From: an uncultured Clostridia bacterium
GTDB lineage: Bacteria > Bacillota > Clostridia > Oscillospirales > Ruminococcaceae
Direction: 5' to 3'
Length of the DNA: 12,330 bases
Assembly: GCA_945835425.1 (NCBI GenBank)
Contig: CAMAJC010000024.1
Span: 1-12,330, forward strand
Positions 6,349 to 11,276 of the stretch are shown here, piece by piece. Under the pieces are notes generated by a model that saw only the letters and a program-made list of their open reading frames with translations, was not told the DNA's origin and made no database searches. The translations under genes and the position numbers were made by a program. Positions within the stretch are counted from its first letter, which is position 1, and every line of letters starts with the position of its first letter.

Positions 6349-6499
6349 GCTATTTTACCGGATTTTTTCAGAAAAATTTGTCATAAGACCTTTGGCAGGG
6401 ATAAATTTTCAAACTTCTTACACATTTTTTAAAGTTTTGACATGGCTTTATCCGGCTTTCAGATTACCATGCTAAAGGAAAATCGCCTGGTTTATTGAC

Positions 6500-6525
6500 T
6501 TTTTCCGTCAGCCGGAAGGGAAAAA
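6500..6525. repeat. Dispersed palindrome, copy E (degenerate)
   Basis: TTTTTCC (6500-6506) and GGAAAAA (6519-6525) form the outer arms; an inner TTCCG/CGGAA pairing (6503-6507 with 6513-6517) is an alternative. It abuts the stop codon of the carboxypeptidase gene. Confidence 0.5.
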
Positions 6526-7749
6526 CTAAAACGGTGCGGAGGTGAGCAGTTCCCACATCCGGTGGAGGGCGAAGCGGAAATCGATCTTTCCGATATCCGC
6601 ATCTGCCGTCAGCTGTGCGGTGCAGAGGGTTTTGCCGTCGAGGGTAAAGGTAGCCTGCCCGATGGGGTCGCCTGCAGTGACCGGCGCAGTCAGGGACTCG
6701 GAGAGCTGCAGCTCCATCTGCACCTCACCGCTCTTTCCTTTCGGTATGAGGACGCTTTCCGGCATGGTCACGGCAGGCGTCACCGTCTCTGCCTGGCCGC
6801 CCAGGACCTTTACCGGCGCGAGATTTTCAGTGGGGATTTCCGGCGTAAAGTTCTCAAAAGACGCAAAGCCGTAATCGAGCAGCGTCCGGCAGGCGGCAAA
6901 GCGTTCCTTGGAGGTCGCGCTGCCCATGGACACGGCGATCAGCGACACCCCGTCCCGCGTAGCCGAAGCGGAAAGGCAGCTGCCTGCGCCGTCGGTAGTG
7001 CCGGTTTTCAGGCCGGTGCAGCCGGTATAATACCGCACCAGCTTATTGGTGTTGACCAGCCCGGTCTCACCACCGCGCAGGGAATCCATCCAGATGGTCG
7101 TATAATCGGTCACGCCCTTATGCCGCAGCAGCTCCGCAGACATGATCGCGATATCCCGGGCGGTCGATACATGCCCTTCCGCGTCCAGGCCGGTGGGGTT
7201 CTCAAAATGGGTGCCGGTCATGCCCAGTTCCGCCGCCCTTTCGTTCATCCGGGCGACAAAAGCGCTCTCGCTGCCGGAAACGGTTTCGGCCAGCACCATG
7301 GCGCAGTCGTTGGCAGAGTTGACGGCGCAGGCCTTGATAATATCGGAGAGTACCATCTCCTCGCCCGGTTCCAGCCAGATCTGGGTGCCGCCCATCGACG
7401 CCGCGTATTCCGAGCAGCTCACCGTCTGGTCCAGCGACAGCGTCCCCGCTTCCAGCGCCTCGAAAGTAAGGAGCAGGGTCATGATCTTGGTGATCGAGGC
7501 CGGCGGCATCTGCTCGTCGGCATTATCTTCATATAATACATTCCCGGCGCTGTCCACGAGGATGCAGCTCTTGGCCGGGATTTCCAGCGCGGCAGTCTGG
7601 GCCGTGTCCGCCGCAGCCCAGACTGCCGTTTGCTCCGCGAAAACCGCTCCGGCGGAAAAAGCCGTACATACAAGACCCAGCGCCGCTGCCGCAGCCATCA
7701 TCCGCAGCCATCCGGCTTTCCCGCAATCTTTTTTCTCTCTTGCCGCCAT
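6526..7749 (-). CDS. Serine-type D-alanyl-D-alanine carboxypeptidase (PBP5/DacF family)
   Basis: This 407-residue exported enzyme removes the terminal D-Ala from peptidoglycan pentapeptides and so limits cross-linking. A signal peptide is clear: basic start, hydrophobic run at about 17-36, and AGAVFA at 33-38 as a likely cleavage site. The penicillin-binding triad is intact: SITK at 85-88 (nucleophile Ser85), SAN at 145-147 and KTGT at 248-251. Residues from about 310 form the usual beta-rich C-terminal domain. The end (RFALHRMWELLTSAPF) is a short amphipathic stretch that could anchor it to the membrane. The ATG at 7749 is chosen because AAGGCGG lies about 7 nt upstream and the signal peptide follows; an extension to 7893 crosses the preceding terminator. 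The exact subfamily (DacF or DacB) cannot be settled. Confidence 0.94.
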   Translation of the reverse strand: MAAREKKDCGKAGWLRMMAAAAALGLVCTAFSAGAVFAEQTAVWAAADTAQTAALEIPAKSCILVDSAGNVLYEDNADEQMPPASITKIMTLLLTFEALEAGTLSLDQTVSCSEYAASMGGTQIWLEPGEEMVLSDIIKACAVNSANDCAMVLAETVSGSESAFVARMNERAAELGMTGTHFENPTGLDAEGHVSTARDIAIMSAELLRHKGVTDYTTIWMDSLRGGETGLVNTNKLVRYYTGCTGLKTGTTDGAGSCLSASATRDGVSLIAVSMGSATSKERFAACRTLLDYGFASFENFTPEIPTENLAPVKVLGGQAETVTPAVTMPESVLIPKGKSGEVQMELQLSESLTAPVTAGDPIGQATFTLDGKTLCTAQLTADADIGKIDFRFALHRMWELLTSAPF

Positions 7750-7807
7750 AATCCTGCCGCCTTTCCGCCATAGAGAATTTTCCGGAAGTTCCCATAGATG
7801 CAATAAA

Positions 7808-7838
7808 AGTATATGCATGCCTTCCCCGCAATATGCAA
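7808..7838 (-). promoter_or_regulatory. Possible promoter of the carboxypeptidase gene
   Basis: On the minus strand, -10 TATACT (7808-7813) with TTGCAT 19 bp upstream (7833-7838). The spacing is long, so this is tentative. Its position between a terminator and the gene start supports it. Confidence 0.3.
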
Positions 7839-7841
7839 AAA

Positions 7842-7873
7842 CGCCCTCCTCCGGTTTCCGCCGGAGAAGGGCG
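7842..7873 (-). terminator. Intrinsic terminator after the HPr-like cluster
   Basis: CGCCCTcCTCCGG (7842-7854) and CCGGAGaAGGGCG (7861-7873) pair over 12 bp with one mismatch. On the minus strand the stem is followed by TTTTT. It lies 44 nt after the stop of the last HPr-like gene. Confidence 0.85.
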
Positions 7874-7917
7874 CAGAAATAAGTTCTGTCCAAACCTTGT
7901 GCCGTGTTTACGGCCTT

Positions 7918-8148
7918 TTATGCAACCAGATAAGAATCGATCGCTTTAAAGAACTTTTCGGGGTGATCGCCGTGAACGCGGAGTTCGACGGGCTTGGAGA
8001 GGTCGAGGGTCATAACGCCCAGCAGAGACTTGGCGTCGATGACATAACGGCCGGAGACCATATCGACAGCGCCCTCGAAGTTGGAGGCGGCGTTGACAAA
8101 TTCACGGATTTCACCAATAGCGTTCAGCTGTACTTTGCAGATTCTCAT
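7918..8148 (-). CDS. HPr-like protein 1, lacking the phosphorylatable His
   Basis: A 76-residue protein with the HPr fold pattern. It aligns without gaps to Bacillus HPr from the position of His15 to Ser46. The Ser46 region is kept (AKSLLGV, Ser41), but the His15 position is Ala10 and Arg17 is Glu12, so PEP-dependent phosphate transfer through Enzyme I should be impossible. Regulatory phosphorylation at the Ser by an HPr kinase is conceivable, as for Crh, which also lacks His15. The ATG at 8148 has AAGGA 7 nt upstream. About two thirds of its residues are identical to HPr-like protein 2 by hand alignment, and their upstream bases are alike, so they look like a recent tandem duplicate. It is last in the cluster, before a terminator. 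No separate promoter is visible. Confidence 0.9.
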   Translation of the reverse strand: MRICKVQLNAIGEIREFVNAASNFEGAVDMVSGRYVIDAKSLLGVMTLDLSKPVELRVHGDHPEKFFKAIDSYLVA

Positions 8149-8210
8149 AACAATATCCTTCCTTTCAATCGTTGCGCGCGGTATGCGGTTCTGGAAACAA
8201 GGTGACTTTG

Positions 8211-8245
8211 TTGTATTTTTCCCGCCTGCGGCGGGAAAAATACAA
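8211..8245. repeat. Dispersed palindrome, copy F
   Basis: A perfect palindrome with 16-bp arms (left arm TTGTATTTTTCCCGCC) and a TGC loop, between HPr-like genes 2 and 1. Its core equals copies A and B, but the outer arms differ from copy B and are still self-complementary. No promoter is evident between it and gene 1, so transcripts probably pass through it. Confidence 0.8.
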
Positions 8246-8280
8246 TCATCATGTGTGTTCAGAAACGCGCGGCCATAGTC

Positions 8281-8511
8281 TTAAGCTACGATGTAGCTCT
8301 TGATGGAGTCGTAGAACTTCTCGGGGTTCTCGGTGTGGACGTGCAGCTCAACGGGCTTGGAGAGGTCCAGAGAGAACAGACCCATCAGGGACTTGGCGTC
8401 GACAATGTAGCGGCCGGAAACGGCGTCTACACGGTTTTCGCAGTTGGAAGCGGCGTTGACGAAATCACGGATATCGCTGATAGCGTTCAGTTTAACTTTG
8501 CAGATACTCAT
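8281..8511 (-). CDS. HPr-like protein 2, lacking the phosphorylatable His
   Basis: A 76-residue HPr-like protein. Ser41 in AKSLMGL corresponds to HPr Ser46, and the His15 position is Ala10. Cys4 and Cys24 are present. The start MSICKVKLN at 8511 is preferred to an in-frame ATG at 8529, because AAAGGA lies 9 nt before 8511 whereas the ATG at 8529 overlaps that ribosome site. It is followed after 132 bp by gene 1, with palindrome F between. A 333-bp A-tract-rich region lies upstream, in which I find no convincing promoter. Confidence 0.9.
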   Translation of the reverse strand: MSICKVKLNAISDIRDFVNAASNCENRVDAVSGRYIVDAKSLMGLFSLDLSKPVELHVHTENPEKFYDSIKSYIVA

Positions 8512-8535
8512 AACAATTTTTCCTTTCATTACCTT

Positions 8536-8561
8536 GGGGCACTGTTTCTCAGTGTTTCCCC
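8536..8561 (-). promoter_or_regulatory. Bulged hairpin in the leader of HPr-like gene 2
   Basis: On the minus strand GGGG-AAA-CACTG pairs with CAGTGCCCC around an AGAAA loop, giving 9 bp with a 3-nt bulge. It ends about 24 nt before the ATG and just upstream of the ribosome site. Confidence 0.4.
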
Positions 8562-8785
8562 GTTCAAAATGTGGGCCGGACTGCCGAGACGGTCGTTTTT
8601 CTTTTTTCCGTGCGGCGTTTTATTTTTTTATTTTGCCGGTCCTTTTGTCTTTTGATGCAACTTTCCCTGCCGTTTTTCTTTTTTATTTTTTAACGGCGTC
8701 TTTTTGAGAGTCTTATTTTTTTGGATTTTTCCAGTGCTTTTGCGGACATTTTGTCGAATGTAATCGATTTCATTTCGCTTCCGGT

Positions 8786-8815
8786 AAAACGGGAACAATT
8801 TTTTGTCCCCGTTTT
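8786..8815 (-). terminator. Terminator-like hairpin after HPr-like gene 3
   Basis: AAAACGGGAACAA (8786-8798) and TTGTCCCCGTTTT (8803-8815) pair over 13 positions with one G-T pair and a TTTT loop. On the minus strand the stem closes with CCCGTTTT, so the U-run is short. It begins 30 nt after the gene 3 stop. Confidence 0.7.
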
Positions 8816-8844
8816 GAAGTTTTCATGAAACTGTTATCCGGCAT

Positions 8845-9078
8845 TTATTTGACAACGCAAAAGTCGATCTTCTGGAGCAGGTCTTCGACGTCCTCCGTAT
8901 CGGCGGCCAGATCGATCGGTCTGGTCAGGTCGAGACTGAAGATACCCATCAGGGATTTGGCGTCGATGGTGTAGCGGCCGGAGATCAGGTCAACCTCGTA
9001 GGGGCACTGGGTAACGATGTTGACGAACTCTTTGACTTCGTTGATGGTTCCGAGTTTAATCTGGCAAACTTTCTTCAT
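8845..9078 (-). CDS. HPr-like protein 3, lacking the phosphorylatable His
   Basis: A 77-residue HPr-like protein. Ser42 in AKSLMGIFSLDL corresponds to HPr Ser46, and the His15 position is Thr11. It carries Cys5 and Cys25 and keeps the cluster's shared SGRY..DAKS core. The C-terminal helix segment (DVEDLLQKIDF) differs from the other copies. AAGGAG lies about 8 nt upstream of the ATG at 9078. A longer frame open to 9300 runs back into gene 4 and has no start signals. It has its own perfect TATAAT -10 and a terminator-like hairpin, so it may be a separate transcript. Confidence 0.9.
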   Translation of the reverse strand: MKKVCQIKLGTINEVKEFVNIVTQCPYEVDLISGRYTIDAKSLMGIFSLDLTRPIDLAADTEDVEDLLQKIDFCVVK

Positions 9079-9142
9079 AAATATTTCTCCTTTTTTGACT
9101 GAGTGGGATTCTCTGTAGAAAGCATTCCCGCTGCGGCTTCTC

Positions 9143-9171
9143 ATTATACCGTCCGGGGATTCACTTTCCGA
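9143..9171 (-). promoter_or_regulatory. Candidate promoter of HPr-like gene 3
   Basis: On the minus strand, a perfect -10 TATAAT (9143-9148), a 17-bp spacer and a weak -35 TCGGAA (9166-9171). The predicted start is near 9136, giving a leader of about 58 nt. Confidence 0.5.
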
Positions 9172-9194
9172 TTTTGGTCTTTCGGGTTCACTGG

Positions 9195-9213
9195 AGCCGA
9201 AACCCGTTCGGCT
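9195..9213. other. Hairpin after HPr-like gene 4
   Basis: AGCCGAA and TTCGGCT flank a 5-nt loop, starting 23 nt after the gene 4 stop. A T-run follows only on the plus strand, so as a terminator for the minus-strand gene it would be poor. Confidence 0.45.
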
Positions 9214-9236
9214 TTTGCAATGTGCATGCTTCCGAT

Positions 9237-9467
9237 TTAAGCGACCTTGAATTCTCTTAGCTCGGCGAACAGCGTATCGGTGTCGTCGAAGTGAGCACAA
9301 AGCGTGATTGGTTTGGACAGGTCAAGACTGAATATACCCATGATGGATTTTGCGTTGACAGTGTAGCGGCCGGAAACCAGCTCCACATCATAGGTACAGT
9401 CGCTGACCAGAGTCACAAAGTTTCTCACATCGTCGATCGTGTTCAGCATGATTTTGCAAGTTCTCAT
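9237..9467 (-). CDS. HPr-like protein 4, lacking the phosphorylatable His
   Basis: A 76-residue HPr-like protein and the first of the four genes to be transcribed. Against Bacillus HPr the stretch TVNAKSIMG matches TVNLKSIMG almost exactly, placing Ser41 at Ser46; counting back without gaps puts Thr10 at His15, Asp12 at Arg17 and Asp13 at Pro18. The catalytic loop is therefore gone while the regulatory serine and helix 2 remain. Cys4 and Cys24 are present. AGGAGGA lies about 11 nt upstream of the ATG. A strong promoter (9578-9606) lies about 110 bp upstream. Databases often label such proteins 'HPr family phosphocarrier', which the missing His contradicts. Confidence 0.92.
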   Translation of the reverse strand: MRTCKIMLNTIDDVRNFVTLVSDCTYDVELVSGRYTVNAKSIMGIFSLDLSKPITLCAHFDDTDTLFAELREFKVA

Positions 9468-9577
9468 CTTTCGGGGATTCCTCCTTACCTGATTTATATA
9501 TAAGTGACACTGGCTTTTCAGAGCCGGGCTGTGCGCGCTGCAGCTCCTTTCTGATTGACCATTATCACTACAATTGC

Positions 9578-9606
9578 AGTATATCAGGAAGTTTTCTTTA
9601 AGTCAA
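9578..9606 (-). promoter_or_regulatory. Sigma-A promoter of the HPr-like cluster
   Basis: On the minus strand, -35 TTGACT (9601-9606), a 17-bp spacer and -10 TATACT (9578-9583). Each hexamer matches the consensus at five of six positions. Confidence 0.8.
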
Positions 9607-9613
9607 CTGCGTA

Positions 9614-9642
9614 TTGCCATTTTCTCTTTATTCCCTTATAAT
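9614..9642 (+). promoter_or_regulatory. Sigma-A promoter of mtaB
   Basis: -35 TTGCCA (9614-9619), a 17-bp spacer and a perfect -10 TATAAT (9637-9642). The -35 boxes of this and the opposing promoter are only 7 bp apart. Confidence 0.8.
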
Positions 9643-9829
9643 ATAAATTGTAGAGAATTGGAATTGGTGATTTTTGCCAACTTAAGTAAAGGCAAATGCA
9701 ACAAAGTGAACAAGCGCCTGTTTCTTTTCTTTACAATTTCCTTCCGATAACATCGGACATGGCTATCTCACAGGAGAGAAAAAGCCCTGTTAAAAGAATA
9801 ACAATCGCAAACCGAAAGGAGGACTTTTG

Positions 9830-11137
9830 ATGCCGCGCATTGCCCTGATGACCGTCGGCTGTAAGGTCAACCAGTATGAGACGGAGGTCCTGACCGAGCT
9901 CTTTAAAAAGAGAGGGTTTGAGGTCGTGCCGCCGGACGCGAAAGCTGACGTTTATCTTTTAAATTCCTGCACGGTGACGGCCACCGGCGACCAGAAAACC
10001 AGACAGCTGCTGCGGCGGATGAAGAAGGGAAACCCCTCTGCGGTCGCCGTCCTGACCGGCTGTTTTCCGCAGGCGTTCCCCGAAGCCGCCGAAAAAATCG
10101 CCGAAGCGGATGTCATCACCGGCGAACTGAACCGTGCCCGCATCCCCGACCTGGTGGAACAGGCGCTGCGCACCGGCGAGCGGATCATCGATATCCCGCA
10201 GCACCAGCGCGGCGAATCCTTTGAGCCGATGCAGGTCACGGGGCTTGGCAGCCGCACCCGCGCTTATATGAAAATAGAAGACGGCTGCGAGCGGTACTGC
10301 TCCTACTGCATTATCCCCAAGGCCAGAGGGCCGATCCGCTCCAAGCCGATGGCGGATATGAAAAAGGAACTGGAAGCCCTGGCTGAGGGCGGTTATAAGG
10401 AAGTTGTCCTGGTCGGCATCAACCTTTCTTCCTATGGAAAAGAGATTAGCCTGCGGCTGATCGATGCGGTAAAACTGGCCTGCAGCATCCCCGGCATCAA
10501 ACGGGTGCGGCTGGGCAGTCTGGAGCCGGAGCTGCTGTCCGATGAAGATATCGCCGAGATGGCAAAGCTCCCGAACTTCTGCCCGCAGTTTCATCTGGCG
10601 CTCCAGAGCGGCTGCAACAACACCCTTCGCAGCATGAACCGCCATTACGACACGGCGGAATATGCCCGCATTGTAAAGGCAATTCGCGCTTCTTTTGAAA
10701 TGCCCGCCATTACCACCGATATTATGGTTGGGTTCCCGGGCGAAAGCGAAGAGGATTTTGCGGCTTCCGTGAATTTTGCCAAAGAGATTGGCTTTGCCCG
10801 CGTTCATGTGTTTGCCTACTCCAAACGGGACGGCACCCCGGCCGCCAGACGCCCGGAACAGGTGCCTGAACCGGTCAAATCCGCCCGCAGCAAGGCAATG
10901 ATCGCCGCGACCAATGAGACCCGCATCGCGTTTCTGGACAGGATGGTCGGCCGGGTGGAAAAAGTGCTGATCGAAACGACCCAGACCCCGCTCGGTTTTG
11001 AAGGCTGCACCGCCAATTACACCCCGGTTATCGTCAATTGCGGGCCGGAGTTCTGCGGACGTATCGTACCTGTCAAAATTCTTTCCCGCGCAGGCGATAA
11101 ATGTGTCGGACAAATGCTTGACCCGGACGAACTCTGA
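9830..11137 (+). CDS. mtaB: tRNA t6A37 methylthiotransferase (radical SAM)
   Basis: MtaB adds a methylthio group to C2 of N6-threonylcarbamoyladenosine at position 37 of ANN-decoding tRNAs, using two iron-sulfur clusters and S-adenosylmethionine. The 435-residue protein has the N-terminal MTTase domain (about 1-110) with three cluster cysteines: C11 in GCKVNQYETE, C47 in NSCTV and C78 in TGC. The radical SAM domain follows with CERYCSYC (C153, C157, C160) and later GFPGESEEDF and HVFAYSKRDGTPAA; a short TRAM-like end begins near residue 370. The GCKVNQYE start and RYCSYCIIPKARG stretch favour MtaB (YqeV) over MiaB. The ATG at 9830 has AAAGGAGG 7 nt upstream; a TTG at 9827 is less likely. The purL promoter lies in its last codons. 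Confidence 0.95.
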   Translation: MPRIALMTVGCKVNQYETEVLTELFKKRGFEVVPPDAKADVYLLNSCTVTATGDQKTRQLLRRMKKGNPSAVAVLTGCFPQAFPEAAEKIAEADVITGELNRARIPDLVEQALRTGERIIDIPQHQRGESFEPMQVTGLGSRTRAYMKIEDGCERYCSYCIIPKARGPIRSKPMADMKKELEALAEGGYKEVVLVGINLSSYGKEISLRLIDAVKLACSIPGIKRVRLGSLEPELLSDEDIAEMAKLPNFCPQFHLALQSGCNNTLRSMNRHYDTAEYARIVKAIRASFEMPAITTDIMVGFPGESEEDFAASVNFAKEIGFARVHVFAYSKRDGTPAARRPEQVPEPVKSARSKAMIAATNETRIAFLDRMVGRVEKVLIETTQTPLGFEGCTANYTPVIVNCGPEFCGRIVPVKILSRAGDKCVGQMLDPDEL

Positions 11138-11146
11138 CGGTATAAT
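11118..11146 (+). promoter_or_regulatory. Sigma-A promoter of purL inside the 3' end of mtaB
   Basis: -35 TTGACC (11118-11123), a 17-bp spacer and a perfect -10 TATAAT (11141-11146). The -35 is inside mtaB codons and the -10 just after its stop. The predicted start near 11153 gives a leader of about 124 nt. Confidence 0.75.
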
Positions 11147-11164
11147 ATAAGCATGTAAACGATA

Positions 11165-11199
11165 TAAACGAGACCGGTCACACCGGTTTTTCGTGTTTA
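11165..11199 (+). terminator. Terminator-like hairpin between mtaB and purL
   Basis: ACCGGT (11173-11178), a CAC loop and ACCGGT (11182-11187) are followed by TTTT. Flanking TAAACGA and TCGTGTTTA can extend the stem with a bulge. It would end mtaB transcripts, but it also lies inside the leader of transcripts from the purL promoter at 11118-11146. Confidence 0.65.
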
Positions 11200-11276
11200 T
11201 ATAAGGAAGACTTTTCATTCTTCCGCTTGCACCCTTTCTGACCCTATAAAGACGAAATATGGAAGGACTTGAGAAA

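Larger units (their letters stand above)
6091..6525. other. 435-bp intergenic region upstream of pgi
   Basis: This gap between pgi and the carboxypeptidase gene (both minus) holds the pgi promoter (6320-6348), one palindrome in the pgi leader (6173-6197) and one at the carboxypeptidase stop codon (6500-6525). The remainder (about 6350-6498) is T-rich on the plus strand. I see no gene or RNA family in it; a 74-codon minus ORF (6074-6298) has no ribosome site and no recognisable pattern. Confidence 0.6.
8512..8844. other. 333-bp A-tract-rich spacer upstream of HPr-like gene 2
   Basis: The minus strand carries many runs of 5-7 A spaced by a few bases between about 8590 and 8740, unlike the surrounding coding DNA. 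Other contents are a terminator-like hairpin (8786-8815), a bulged hairpin (8536-8561) and a 27-codon minus ORF (8690-8773) with a basic, Lys/Arg-rich end and only a weak GGAAG ribosome site. No convincing -10/-35 pair was found. The tracts could bend DNA, act as UP-like sequence, or form an unstructured A-rich mRNA leader. Confidence 0.5.
9468..9829. promoter_or_regulatory. 362-bp divergent control region between HPr-like cluster and mtaB
   Basis: It contains two strong back-to-back promoters (9578-9606 minus, 9614-9642 plus). The mtaB leader of about 178 nt includes two small hairpins: TTTGCC/GGCAAA (9673-9696, around a palindromic ACTTAAGT) and CCGAT/ATCGG (9744-9756). No riboswitch family is recognised and no small gene is supported. 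Confidence 0.6.

Noticed and set aside
6437..6442. Perfect TTGACA on the plus strand
   Set aside because: No acceptable -10 at 16-18 bp and no plus-strand gene downstream; taken as chance.
6562..7536. 324-codon plus-strand ORF antisense to the carboxypeptidase gene
   Set aside because: The minus strand carries the intact SxxK, SxN and KTG triad; the antisense frame lacks start signals.
9079..9300. N-terminal extension of HPr-like protein 3
   Set aside because: It would overlap gene 4 and cross a perfect TATAAT; the ATG at 9078 has a good ribosome site and matches the start of its paralogues.
9959..11218. 419-codon minus-strand ORF antisense to mtaB
   Set aside because: mtaB on the plus strand has all radical SAM and cluster cysteines and a strong ribosome site; the antisense frame shows no family pattern.
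11147..11276. Purine riboswitch in the purL leader
   Set aside because: The conserved junction sequences of the purine riboswitch are not visible; only a short terminator-like hairpin is present.
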